Shown here: positions 14,749 through 23,030 of the stretch, one piece after another | Numbering within the stretch: the stretch's first letter is position 1 | Layout: every line of letters begins with the position of its first letter | From: JABFRJ01 sp031374735 | Lineage (GTDB): Bacteria; Pseudomonadota; Alphaproteobacteria; Rhizobiales; Hyphomicrobiaceae | Assembly (NCBI GenBank): GCA_031374735.1 | Contig: JANMGQ010000227.1 | Location: forward strand, 1 to 64,000 | Length of the DNA: 64,000 nucleotides | Direction: 5' to 3' | Notes under the pieces: model-generated | Told to the model about the DNA's origin: nothing | The model's database searches: none | What the model saw: the letters and a program-made list of their open reading frames with translations, nothing else | Translations under genes and position numbers: made by a program

Positions 14749-15702
14749 GTGCTGACGTACATCGCCAAACGCATCGCCTACACGCTGCCGATCATGCTCG
14801 GCGTCGCCTTTGTGTGCTTCGTCTTGGTGCACATCGCGCCGGGCGATCCGCTCGTATCCGTGTTGCCGCCGGATGCCTCGGAAAGCCTGAAGCAGCAGAT
14901 GATGGCGCTCTACGGTTTTGATCGGCCGTACTACGAGCAGTTCTTCCGCTGGCTTGGCCGCGCGTCCCTGGGCGACCTCGGCACCTCCATCCGCACCAGC
15001 CGCCCGGTCGGCGTCGAAGTCGCAAAGGCGGTCTCGAACACGCTCATGTTGGCTGCGCTCGCGACCTTCATCGGTTTCGTGCTCGGCACGTTTTTCGGTT
15101 TCGTCGCTGGCTATTTTCGCGACACCTGGATCGACAAGATCGCCTCCTTCATCTCGGTCATAGGCGTGTCCGTGCCGCACTACTGGCTCGGCATGGTGAT
15201 GGTCATCATCTTCTCGGCAACGTTGAATTGGCTGCCGGCGACTGGGGCAGGTGCCGGCGGTTCCGACGCCTGGAAATGGGATTGGGCGCACATCCAATAT
15301 TTGATCCTGCCGGCCATCACGATGTCGGTCATCCCCATGGGCATCATCGCACGCACTGTCAGGGCCCTCGTCGCTGAGATCCTCAGCCAGGAATTCATCG
15401 CCGGCCTCAAGGCCAAGGGGCTGTCGCAATTCGGTGTGTTCCGGCACGTGGTCAAGAATGCAGCCCCAACGGCACTCGCGGTCATGGGCATCCAGCTCGG
15501 CTATCTCCTGGGCGGCTCCATCCTGATCGAGACGGTGTTCTCGTGGCCGGGTACCGGGCAGCTGCTCTACGACGCCATCTCTCAGCGCGACTTGCCGCTT
15601 CTGCAAGGTACGATCCTTGTGCTGGCGCTATTCTTCGTGGTGCTCAATCTGGCCGTCGACGTGCTGCAGACGGCGCTCGATCCGCGGGTACAAAGGGGGT
15701 GA
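14749..15702 (+). CDS. Peptide/nickel-type ABC transporter permease (DppB-like)
   Basis: Inner-membrane permease of the DppB/OppB type: an N-terminal helix (YTLPIMLGVAFVCFVLVHIAPGDP), a periplasmic loop, and five further helices. The cytoplasmic EAA-like loop (FIAGLKAKGLSQFGVFRHVVKNA) that docks the ATPase is conserved, as is the C-terminal VFSWPGTGQLLYDAI signature. The GTG at 14749 is taken as start because homology begins at LTYIAKRIAYTLP. It follows the broken binding-protein gene by 52 bases. Confidence 0.9.
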   Translation: MLTYIAKRIAYTLPIMLGVAFVCFVLVHIAPGDPLVSVLPPDASESLKQQMMALYGFDRPYYEQFFRWLGRASLGDLGTSIRTSRPVGVEVAKAVSNTLMLAALATFIGFVLGTFFGFVAGYFRDTWIDKIASFISVIGVSVPHYWLGMVMVIIFSATLNWLPATGAGAGGSDAWKWDWAHIQYLILPAITMSVIPMGIIARTVRALVAEILSQEFIAGLKAKGLSQFGVFRHVVKNAAPTALAVMGIQLGYLLGGSILIETVFSWPGTGQLLYDAISQRDLPLLQGTILVLALFFVVLNLAVDVLQTALDPRVQRG

Positions 15703-15754
15703 AGGTCAGGCAGCAGAGCGCGGTACGCAGGTAGCGGTTTGAGAAAAGATAGAC

Positions 15755-16657
15755 ATGGCTTCCACAATTTCAGCACCTGATGCGAGCGCTCCACTGCACG
15801 CTTCCGAAATCCAACATTCCCCCGGCTATTGGGCGACCGTTTGGCGGCGTTTCCGGCGCGACCCTGTCGCGGTCGGCGCAGGTTTGGTCATCATCGCGCT
15901 GATCCTGATGGCCGTCTTCGCGCCCTACATCGCGCCGCAGGACCCGTCGAAGGCGATGGCGCTGCGCCGCTTGCGGCCACCGGGCACGCCGGGCTTTCCG
16001 CTCGGCACAGACGAACTCGGCCGCGACATGCTTTCGCGCCTCATCTATGGCGGGCGGCTGTCGCTGTTCATGGGCGTGACACCGGTGTTCCTCGCCCTGT
16101 TCATCGGCTCGGCGATCGGCATCGCGGCCGGCTACATCGGCGGCTGGCTGAACACGATCCTGATGCGCACCATCGACGTGCTGTTCGCATTTCCATCGGT
16201 GCTGCTCGCCATCGCGCTTTCGGGCGCACTCGGCGCCGGCATCATGAGCGCACTCATCTCGCTCACCGTCGTGTTCATTCCTCCCATCGCCCGCGTCGCC
16301 GAGAGCGTGACCACGGCGACGCGCAGCCGCGACTACGTCGAGGCCGCCCGCGCGAGCGGAGCAAGTTCGTTCACGATCGTGCGCGTGCATGTGCTCGGCA
16401 ACGTGCTCGGGCCCATCTTTGTCTACGGCATGAGCCTCGTCGCGGTGTCGATGATCCTCGCCTCCGGCTTGTCGTTCCTCGGCCTCGGCGTGAAACCGCC
16501 GGAGCCCGAATGGGGCCTGATGCTCAACACGCTGCGCACTGCAATCTACACGCAACCGCTGTTGTGTGCGCTGCCGGGCGTGATGATCTTTCTTACCTCG
16601 ATCTCGTTCAATCTGCTGACCGACGGTCTGCGCTCAGCCATGGATATCAAGGCATGA
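15755..16657 (+). CDS. Peptide/nickel-type ABC transporter permease (DppC-like)
   Basis: Partner permease of the DppC/OppC type. The N-terminal FRRDPVAVGAGLVIIALILMA helix, the PLGTDELGRDMLSRLIYGGR motif and the loop YVEAARASGASSFTIVRVHVL (ATPase docking) are diagnostic. LSFLGLGVKPPEPEWGLML follows near the C-terminus. It begins 52 bases after dppB. After its stop the 136-bp repeat fills the gap to the first ATPase gene. Confidence 0.9.
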   Translation: MASTISAPDASAPLHASEIQHSPGYWATVWRRFRRDPVAVGAGLVIIALILMAVFAPYIAPQDPSKAMALRRLRPPGTPGFPLGTDELGRDMLSRLIYGGRLSLFMGVTPVFLALFIGSAIGIAAGYIGGWLNTILMRTIDVLFAFPSVLLAIALSGALGAGIMSALISLTVVFIPPIARVAESVTTATRSRDYVEAARASGASSFTIVRVHVLGNVLGPIFVYGMSLVAVSMILASGLSFLGLGVKPPEPEWGLMLNTLRTAIYTQPLLCALPGVMIFLTSISFNLLTDGLRSAMDIKA

Positions 16658-16665
16658 CCCACCAG

Positions 16666-16801
16666 CTGTCATGGCCGGCCTTGTGCCGGCCACCCATGGT
16701 GCAGCACGCTCCGCCAGTAAAATGTTGTGACGCCGGTGTCTCGCGTGGTTGCTCTGCGTGCACTGAGAAATGGGTGGCCGGGACAAGCCCGGCCATGACA
16801 G
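16666..16801 (+). repeat. 136-bp palindromic repeat (family A) between permease and ATPase genes
   Basis: Begins CTGTCATGG and ends CCATGACAG; GGCCGGCCTTGTGCCGGCC at the left is inverse to GGCCGGGACAAGCCCGGCC at the right. Same length and ends as the copy inside dnaE2 (5678-5813). It lies between the stop of the DppC-like gene (16657) and the start of the next gene (16815). Confidence 0.92.
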
Positions 16802-16814
16802 AGTTGGTTGCGTC

Positions 16815-17810
16815 ATGACCCTCCTCGAAATCCGCGATCTCGAAAAGCTGTTCCCCGTGCGCGGCGGCCTGTTCGGCGGCACCAAGGCTGTCGTGCGTGC
16901 TGTCGACGGCGTATCGTTCGACCTCGCCCAAGGCGAGACGCTTGGCATTGTCGGCGAGAGCGGTTGCGGCAAGTCCACGACCGCCCGCCTCATCATGCAT
17001 CTCATCGATCCGACCGGCGGCACGATCCGCTACGAGAGCAAGACGGTCGGCACGGCGGCGCTGCCGCTGAAGGCATTCCGCGGCGCCGTGCAGATGGTAT
17101 TCCAGGACAGCTACGCCTCGCTCAATCCACGCCTGACCATCCAGGACAGCATTGCCTTTGGCCCGACGGTGCACGGCATTTCGCAAACCGACGCCATCGC
17201 GCGCGCCCGCAAACTGCTCGACCGCGTCGGCCTCGATCCTATCCGCTTCGCCGGCCGCTATCCGCACGAGCTCTCTGGCGGCCAGCGCCAGCGCATCAAC
17301 ATCGCGCGTGCACTCGCCCTACAGCCACGCATTCTCATTCTCGACGAAGCTGTGTCGGCGCTCGACAAGTCGGTGGAGGCGCAGGTGCTCAATCTGCTGC
17401 TCGACCTCAAGGACGAAATGGGGCTGACCTACATCTTCATCAGCCACGACCTCGAAGTGGTCCGCTTCGTCTCGAACCGCGTGCTGGTGATGTACCTTGG
17501 CAAGGTCGCCGAAATCGGCCCGACGGAGGCGATCTACACCGGCAGTCGCCACCCCTATTCGGCGGCACTGATGGGCTCGCTGCTGTCGATGGACCCCGAC
17601 AAGCGCACCGAGAAAGCACCCATCTCAGGCGATCCGCCAAACCCGATCAATCCGCCCGCCGGCTGTCGTTTTCACACGCGCTGCAGCTTCGCCGAGGACA
17701 TGTGCGGCCGCGTTGTGCCCGTGCTCGACGGCATCGGCGGCCACGCGGCGGCCTGCCATATGGCGACATCAGGCAGCGGGCACTCCAAGGCACAGGGGAG
17801 GGCGGCGTGA
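16815..17810 (+). CDS. Oligopeptide ABC transporter ATP-binding protein (DppF/OppF-like)
   Basis: ATPase subunit of the peptide importer. Walker A GESGCGKST, Q-loop QMVFQDSYASLNPR, ABC signature LSGGQRQR and Walker B ILILDEAVSALDKS are complete. The C-terminal oligopeptide-transporter extension (NPPAGCRFHTRCSFAEDMC) is present with its cysteines, which in relatives bind an iron-sulfur cluster. The start is the ATG at 16815, after the repeat; the longer frame reads through repeat DNA (GGRDKPGHD). The sub-type resembles OppF/DppF because of the VVRAVDGVSFDLAQGE region. Confidence 0.9.
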   Translation: MTLLEIRDLEKLFPVRGGLFGGTKAVVRAVDGVSFDLAQGETLGIVGESGCGKSTTARLIMHLIDPTGGTIRYESKTVGTAALPLKAFRGAVQMVFQDSYASLNPRLTIQDSIAFGPTVHGISQTDAIARARKLLDRVGLDPIRFAGRYPHELSGGQRQRINIARALALQPRILILDEAVSALDKSVEAQVLNLLLDLKDEMGLTYIFISHDLEVVRFVSNRVLVMYLGKVAEIGPTEAIYTGSRHPYSAALMGSLLSMDPDKRTEKAPISGDPPNPINPPAGCRFHTRCSFAEDMCGRVVPVLDGIGGHAAACHMATSGSGHSKAQGRAA

Positions 17811-17857
17811 TTTTAAATGTTCTCGTCACGCCCCGCGCCCGACAATGGGCAACTGCT

Positions 17858-18026
17858 CCCTCTCCCCGTCCGTCACGGGGAGAGGGCCGGGGTGAGGGGC
17901 GGCTGCTTGCTCCGTGCAAGCCAGACGACTCACCGGTCATCGTCGTCGTGCCAGTTGATCCATCTCCAACTGAGCAAGTTGCCGCCCCTCACCCTAACCC
18001 TCTCCCCGTGAAGAACGGGGAGAGGG
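17858..18026 (+). repeat. ~170-bp palindromic repeat (family C) between the two ATPase genes
   Basis: Each end is itself a hairpin: CCCTCTCCCCG with CGGGGAGAGGG at the left (17858-17886) and again at the right (about 17998-18026). GGGTGAGGGGCGG and CCGCCCCTCACCC make the two halves mutually inverted. A second copy lies at 60904-61177. It fills the gap between stop 17810 and start 18046. Confidence 0.92.
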
Positions 18027-18045
18027 AATTTGAGCGGAATCGCAC

Positions 18046-19038
18046 ATGACCACCGCCCCCATCCTCTCCATCGAACACCTCACCGTCACCTTCCTCGGCG
18101 GCGCGAAACCCGTGCGCGCGGTTGATGGCGTCGACCTTGCTCTGCAGCGCGGCGAGGTCGTGGCGCTGTTGGGCGAATCCGGCTCGGGCAAGAGCGTCAC
18201 CCTGCGCTCGATCCTGCGGCTGCACAACGAGAAGAAGACGCACATCGACGGCCATATCCGCGTCGATGGAACGGACGTGCTCAAGCTGCCGACGGCGGAC
18301 CTCAACCAGTTTCGCGGCCAGACCGTGTCGATGATCTTCCAGGAGCCGATGCTGGCGCTGGATCCGGTCTATACCGTCGGCGCCCAGATCATCGAAGCCG
18401 TGCGCAAGCATGAGCCTCAGCTGAGCCATGCCGAGGCCAAGAAACGTGCGTTCGACCTGTTCGAGCGCGTGCGCATTCCGAGCCCGGAGCGGCGGCTTGA
18501 GGCGTACCCGCACGAGATGTCCGGCGGCATGCGCCAACGTGCCATGATCGCCCTCGCGCTGTCGTGCAAACCGAAAATCCTGCTCGCGGATGAACCGACC
18601 ACGGCGCTGGATGCCACCGTGCAGATCCAGATCCTGTTGCTGCTGCGCGAACTGCAGAAAGAGCTGGGGCTCTCAATCATCTTCGTCACGCACGACATTG
18701 GCGTTGGCGTCGAAGTGGCCGATCGCATCGCGGTGATGTACGCGGGCCGCATCGTCGAGATCGGCCCAGTGCGCGATGTCATCCGCGCGCCGAAACATCC
18801 CTACACGATTGGCCTGCTGTCGACGCGCGCCCACGGCGGCCGCCTCACCGGAAAGCGCCTGCCATCGATCCCCGGCAGCCCGCCCGATCTCGCCAACCTC
18901 CCGCCCGGCTGCGCCTTCGCACCCCGCTGTTCGCAGGCGATCGACGCGTGCCGCGTGGCAGCGCCTGAGGCGGTTGCAGTGAGCAATGACCACCACGTGA
19001 GATGCTTTCGAACGGCGGATGTCGTAGCCTCGGCGTGA
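18046..19038 (+). CDS. Oligopeptide ABC transporter ATP-binding protein (DppD/OppD-like)
   Basis: Second ATPase subunit. Walker A GESGSGKS, Q-loop MIFQEPMLALDPVYTVG, signature MSGGMRQRAMIALAL and Walker B ILLADEPTTALDAT identify the OppD/DppD branch. The C-terminal region (LPPGCAFAPRCSQAIDACR) again carries the conserved cysteines. With the two permeases and the other ATPase this gives a complete importer except for the binding protein, which is a pseudogene here. An intact binding protein of the same superfamily lies at 52.5 kb but is not shown to be its partner. Confidence 0.9.
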   Translation: MTTAPILSIEHLTVTFLGGAKPVRAVDGVDLALQRGEVVALLGESGSGKSVTLRSILRLHNEKKTHIDGHIRVDGTDVLKLPTADLNQFRGQTVSMIFQEPMLALDPVYTVGAQIIEAVRKHEPQLSHAEAKKRAFDLFERVRIPSPERRLEAYPHEMSGGMRQRAMIALALSCKPKILLADEPTTALDATVQIQILLLLRELQKELGLSIIFVTHDIGVGVEVADRIAVMYAGRIVEIGPVRDVIRAPKHPYTIGLLSTRAHGGRLTGKRLPSIPGSPPDLANLPPGCAFAPRCSQAIDACRVAAPEAVAVSNDHHVRCFRTADVVASA

Positions 19039-19063
19039 CAGATTACGCCTGAGGACATCAGCC

Positions 19064-19918
19064 ATGACCGACTTTGCCAAAAGCGAGCGCAACGCGGATC
19101 AGATCGCGTTCTGGAATGGTGCGGCGGGTGAACTGTGGACGCGGCGGCAGGCGATGCAGGATGTCATGCTGGCCCCCGTCAACGCCGCGCTTATGGCGGC
19201 AGCGGCCGCCAAGTTGGGCGAACATGTCATCGACGTCGGCTGCGGTTGCGGCTCGACCACGCTCGAACTTGGCCGCGCCGTCGGCGCTTCCGGCCGCGTG
19301 CTTGGGCTCGATGTTTCGGCTGAGATGCTGGCGCATGCGCGAACCCGGGTTGCAGGCGAACCGGTGGCGTTCGAACTCGGCGATGCAACGGTCTATCCGT
19401 TTGAGCCTGCCAAAGCGGATCTATTGTTCTCGCGCTTCGGCGTGATGTTTTTTGCTGAGCCGATCCCGTCGTTCACGAACATCCGGCGCGGACTTAAGTC
19501 CGGGGCGCGCGTCGCGTTCGCCTGCTGGCAGGAGCCGAAGAAAAACCCGTGGATGATTGCGCCGCTGATGGCCGCCTACAAGCATGTGCCGAAGCTGCCG
19601 CAGGTGGGCCCGGAAGACCCGGGGCCATTCGCCTTTGCCGATGAGGCGCGCGTGCAGCGCATTCTGACCGGCGCCGGATTCAGCGGCGTGACGTTGACAC
19701 CGCACACGCTCGCCTTCGAGATCTCGGTCGGCAAGGGGCTCGATGCTGCCGTCGAGTCGGCCATCGACTTCGGTCCGACAGCGCGCGCTATTGAGGGACA
19801 GCCGACCGACGTTGTCGCTGCCGTGCGCACGTCCATCCGCGAGGCGTTGGCGCCGGTTGCGCGCGACGGCGGCGTGCATCTGCCAGCGGCGATCTGGATC
19901 GTGACGGCGCGAGCATGA
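19064..19918 (+). CDS. Class I SAM-dependent methyltransferase
   Basis: The Rossmann-fold motif I appears as VIDVGCGCGSTTLELGRAVG, followed by GRVLGLDVSAEMLAHAR (motif II acidic residue binding the SAM ribose) and FELGDATVYPFEPAKADLLFSRFGVMFF. The 284-residue size fits small-molecule methyltransferases of the UbiE/COQ5-like group, but the acceptor is unknown. It starts 25 bases after the dppD-like gene, so it may be read through from the transporter operon. Confidence 0.85.
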   Translation: MTDFAKSERNADQIAFWNGAAGELWTRRQAMQDVMLAPVNAALMAAAAAKLGEHVIDVGCGCGSTTLELGRAVGASGRVLGLDVSAEMLAHARTRVAGEPVAFELGDATVYPFEPAKADLLFSRFGVMFFAEPIPSFTNIRRGLKSGARVAFACWQEPKKNPWMIAPLMAAYKHVPKLPQVGPEDPGPFAFADEARVQRILTGAGFSGVTLTPHTLAFEISVGKGLDAAVESAIDFGPTARAIEGQPTDVVAAVRTSIREALAPVARDGGVHLPAAIWIVTARA

Positions 19919-19980
19919 GGCGGACGTTTCAGTAACGCCCACGAATTGTCGGAAGTTGTACTTTGTGTTATCTTTGCATT

Positions 19981-20251
19981 ATGCCCGAAATCGAACCTCG
20001 CACGGATCTGATCCGCATCGATCCCGAAATCATGGGCGGCACCCCGTGTATCGCGGGCACGCGCATCACCGTTTACGCAATTGCAGCGCGGTTCAACGGT
20101 GGTGAAACGGTTGAGGAGCTGATTGCCGATTGGCCTTACATCACCAGAGCCGGTCGAAGCCTCGATTGCTTATGCCGCGCGCATACCGTTCGCCGAAGAT
20201 CCGGATGGGCGCCCTTGGCGCAAGGCTAAGCCAAAGGCTGATGCAGCGTGA
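19981..20251 (+). pseudogene. DUF433 antitoxin, frameshifted
   Basis: DUF433 proteins are small helix-turn-helix antitoxins paired with DUF5615 PIN-like toxins. The frame from ATG 19981 gives the domain start (RIDPEIMGGTPCIAGTRITVYAI and EELIADWPY). It should continue SPEPVEASIAYAARIPFAED and end at the TGA at 20249-20251, but this part is one frame away: there is one extra base (or two missing) near 20139. As written, the frame runs into unrelated residues and stops at 20229. The normal stop would overlap the toxin GTG by four bases, the usual coupled arrangement. Confidence 0.8.
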
Positions 20252-20640
20252 CGTTCATGATCGATGAGTGCCTCTCGCCCAGCTACGTGAGAGACCTCGC
20301 CGTTCGAGGCTATCCCGACATCGTTCGCCCCATGAACATCGGGCTTCGCGGCGCTCGTGACGATCGCGTGGTCGCGCGTGCATTCAATGAAGATCGTATC
20401 GTCGTGACTGCAAATGGACGCGACTACAGGAGACTTCTAGCGGCTATGGTGCTTCATCCCGGGGCGATTATCGTGCTGGCCGGCAAGCGCCCTGAGACGT
20501 GGCTTCAGATTGAAGCAGCCCTCGCGTTCATCGAACTCCATCCCACGCCCGCGGATTACATGATCAACCGCGTCGTCGAAGTCTCGGCCATCGATGGCGT
20601 TCGCCCCTACGTGCTGGCGCAGGAGCCTTCCCGTGACTGA
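20248..20640 (+). CDS. DUF5615 PIN-like toxin
   Basis: A 130-residue member of the DUF5615 (Mut7-C-like PIN) family. The N-terminal FMIDECLSP carries the acidic pair (Asp6, Glu7), and ARDDRVVARAFNEDRIVVTANGRDY contains the second acidic cluster found in these predicted ribonucleases. The start is GTG at 20248, overlapping the reconstructed antitoxin stop. The toxin frame is intact although the antitoxin frame is broken. Activity of this family as toxin is known only for some members. Confidence 0.8.
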   Translation: MTFMIDECLSPSYVRDLAVRGYPDIVRPMNIGLRGARDDRVVARAFNEDRIVVTANGRDYRRLLAAMVLHPGAIIVLAGKRPETWLQIEAALAFIELHPTPADYMINRVVEVSAIDGVRPYVLAQEPSRD

Positions 20641-21121
20641 TCATCCGAGCCCAGTTTCGTTGCGCGAAATCACGTTTGCCACGGTACGGCAGTTCCTGGA
20701 TCTGGACGTCGCCGAACACCAGCGCAGCTCCGTCGCCTCGAACGCGCGCTCGATTGCTGAGGCGCACTTCAATCCCGGCGCCTGGCTGCGTGGCATCTAT
20801 CGGGGCGACACGCCCGTCGGCCTGATTTTGTTGCTCAACCCCGCTATTCCAGGTGCCCTCTCGCGCAGCCCCATGACGGACGGCGACGTCGCGCTCTGGC
20901 GCTTCATGCTCGACCTTCGCCACCAGAAGCACGGCTATGGCAAACATGCGCTCGATCTGGCACGCTCGGAGATCAGGAGGTGGTCTAACGTCAAACGATT
21001 GATGTCCAGCTATGTTCCTGGAGAACACGGGCCGGAGCAGTTCTACCTGCGCTACGGCTTCCAGAAGACCGGCGGGACGCGGGCCAACGGTGGCGAAATC
21101 GAAATCTGGATGACGCCGTGA
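20633..21121 (+). CDS. GNAT family N-acetyltransferase
   Basis: The acetyl-CoA binding region is seen as MLDLRHQKHGYGKHALDLARSEI (motif A, R/Q-x-x-G-x-G/A as QKHGYGK), followed by SYVPGEHGPEQFYLRYGFQKTG, the typical ending of GNAT enzymes. The GTG at 20633 is chosen because AGGAG at 20621-20625 precedes it with a seven-base spacer and homology starts at SLREITFATVRQF. It overlaps the toxin stop by eight bases, so antitoxin, toxin and acetyltransferase form one operon. The substrate is unknown; closest patterns resemble spermidine/aminoglycoside-type acetyltransferases. Confidence 0.82.
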   Translation: MTDHPSPVSLREITFATVRQFLDLDVAEHQRSSVASNARSIAEAHFNPGAWLRGIYRGDTPVGLILLLNPAIPGALSRSPMTDGDVALWRFMLDLRHQKHGYGKHALDLARSEIRRWSNVKRLMSSYVPGEHGPEQFYLRYGFQKTGGTRANGGEIEIWMTP

Positions 21122-21265
21122 TCGAGGCCACTGCCTCGAAGTTTCTACGACCGGGCAATTCGCGCTACATGCGATAGACCGCTTGTGGTCTTACGGATTG
21201 GCGAAGCCGCGCACACACGCGCGGCGACTGCCAACACCAAAAAAAAACCGAGGAGCGTCCCGCGC

Positions 21266-22366
21266 ATGCTGCCCGACACACGCATTACCGATCTGCTCGG
21301 CATCGATCTCCCCATCATCCAGGCGCCAATGGCTGGCAGTAATGGGTCGGCGCTGGCGATTGCCGTGTCGAATGCGGGTGGGCTCGGCTCACTGCCGTGC
21401 GCCACCATCTCGCCGGACCAGATGCGCGCCGAACTGGCACTCATGAGGCAGCAAACGTCGCGGCCGATCAACATCAACTTCTTCGTGCACACGCCGCCGG
21501 TGCCAGATGACGCCCGCGAGACCACTTGGCGGTCAAAGCTCGCGCCGCACTACACGCGCCTCGGCCTCGATCCGCACGGGTCCTATCCGGGCGCAGGCCG
21601 CGCGCCGTTCAACGACGCCTATTGCAGCATCATCGAAGAGTACAAGCCCGCCGTCGTCAGTTTTCATTTCGGCCTGCCGAGCTCCGACTTGATGCGCCGC
21701 GTCAAAGCCTGGGGCGCGAAAGTGCTATCGTCCGCAACGACGGTCGCCGAGGCGGCATGGCTCGAAGCGCACGGCGCCGACGCCATCATCGCGCAGGGCG
21801 TCGAAGCCGGCGGTCATCGCGGCATCTTCCTCTCCGAGGATGTGATCGCAGACGTCTCGCGCCAACCAGGCACGATGGCGCTGGTGCCGCAGATTGTCGA
21901 CGCGGTGTCAGTGCCAGTGATCGCTGCCGGTGGCATTGCGGATGGGCGTGGCGTTGCGGCGGCCTTCATGCTCGGCGCCTCGGCCGTGCAAGTGGGCACG
22001 GCTTACATGTTCTGCCCGGAGGCCAAGACGTCGGCGCTGCATCGGGCGGCGCTGAAGGCTGCTAGCGACGATGTCACGACGCTGACGAACGTGTTCACGG
22101 GGCGACCTGCGCGCGGCATTCTCAACCAGGCTATGCGCGATCTCGGCCCGCTGATGCGCGATGCTCCGCAGTTCCCACTCGCGAGCAATGCGATCGCGCC
22201 GCTGAAAGCCGCCGCCGAAGCAAAGGGTGACAGCGGTTTTACCTCGCTCTGGTCAGGGCAAGCCGCACGGCTCGGGCGCGAATTGCCAGCGGCGGAGCTG
22301 ACCCGCGTCCTCATGGATGAGGCGCGGTCGCTGATGGGGGCAGGGCTTGAAGTGACGCGGCGATGA
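21266..22366 (+). CDS. Nitronate monooxygenase family protein (2-nitropropane dioxygenase-like)
   Basis: An FMN-dependent TIM barrel of the nitronate monooxygenase family: IIQAPMAGSNGSALAIAVSNAGGLGSLP at the N-terminus, then ADAIIAQGVEAGGHRGIF (phosphate and catalytic-His region) and PVIAAGGIADGRGVAAAFMLGASAVQVGTAYM. Such enzymes oxidise alkyl nitronates. The ATG at 21266 (MLPDTRITDLLGIDLP) has GAGGAG at 21250-21255 upstream and fits homology; the longer frame from 21185 does not. Gene stands alone, 144 bases after the acetyltransferase. Confidence 0.88.
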   Translation: MLPDTRITDLLGIDLPIIQAPMAGSNGSALAIAVSNAGGLGSLPCATISPDQMRAELALMRQQTSRPININFFVHTPPVPDDARETTWRSKLAPHYTRLGLDPHGSYPGAGRAPFNDAYCSIIEEYKPAVVSFHFGLPSSDLMRRVKAWGAKVLSSATTVAEAAWLEAHGADAIIAQGVEAGGHRGIFLSEDVIADVSRQPGTMALVPQIVDAVSVPVIAAGGIADGRGVAAAFMLGASAVQVGTAYMFCPEAKTSALHRAALKAASDDVTTLTNVFTGRPARGILNQAMRDLGPLMRDAPQFPLASNAIAPLKAAAEAKGDSGFTSLWSGQAARLGRELPAAELTRVLMDEARSLMGAGLEVTRR

Positions 22367-22430
22367 AGTCCCAGCACCGGCGCTTATATGCGCCAGGTTC
22401 TGGTTGGGTCGATTGCAAGGCCTCACGCCG

Positions 22431-23003
22431 TCACTTGCCCTTGCGGAAGATGTGCAGGGTCTTGAACATCCCGGCGTCTGTGAAGCCCTTGGTCGCGACC
22501 AGCGCTTTGCCGGCGGCGACGCCTTTGTCATAAGCGAACGAGCCCGTGTAGAAATGGATTTCGCCGCCCGGACGCAGGCTGTCGGCAAGCGTCAGCGTCA
22601 TCTCGTCATCGGTGAGCGCGCCGTACTTGTCGTTCTCGGCTGTGCGATACTCGCCAATGTGAAACAGCGTTGCGTAGTCCAATGCCGGCATGAGGCGGCG
22701 GTCGATCTGATAGATGTCGCCGAAGTAGCACTTATACGTAAAGCCCAGGCGGGCATCGGCAATGAGAAGCTTCACGTAGTCGTCGTACTCCTCCTTCGAG
22801 GCCGTAATGCCGAGGACGTGGTTGCCAGTGCCGGATTTCGCCGTCTCAAGACCGACGATATGGTGGTTGCCGGTGCCCATGTGGAAGATGTCCTTGCCTG
22901 AGACATTCTTCTCCTTCAGATAATCCAGGAAGTGGATGTCGCAGGGGCACTGCTTCTCATCGAGCGACCAAGTCGCGTTCCAGAAATTCAGCTTGGCGGT
23001 CAT
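22431..23003 (-). CDS. Conserved hypothetical protein, Rossmann-like
   Basis: Not confidently recognised. The 190-residue soluble protein starts TAKLNFWNATWSLDEKQCPCDIHF, with two close cysteines (CPC). The segment IFHMGTGNHHIVGLETAKSG resembles the glycine-rich loop of a SAM-binding Rossmann fold, and LADSLRPGGEIHFYTGSF resembles the later strand-helix of methyltransferases. A divergent methyltransferase is therefore possible but unproven. It lies 28 bases downstream of the ABC transporter gene on the same strand, probably cotranscribed. Confidence 0.65.
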   Translation of the reverse strand: MTAKLNFWNATWSLDEKQCPCDIHFLDYLKEKNVSGKDIFHMGTGNHHIVGLETAKSGTGNHVLGITASKEEYDDYVKLLIADARLGFTYKCYFGDIYQIDRRLMPALDYATLFHIGEYRTAENDKYGALTDDEMTLTLADSLRPGGEIHFYTGSFAYDKGVAAGKALVATKGFTDAGMFKTLHIFRKGK

Positions 23004-23030
23004 GGCGGTCCGTCGGGTGTTGGAGGGTGT

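Noticed and set aside
17858..18026. CRISPR array from repeated CTCTCCCCG words
   Set aside because: Just two palindromic ends, inverted to each other, no regular spacers; a dispersed palindromic element.
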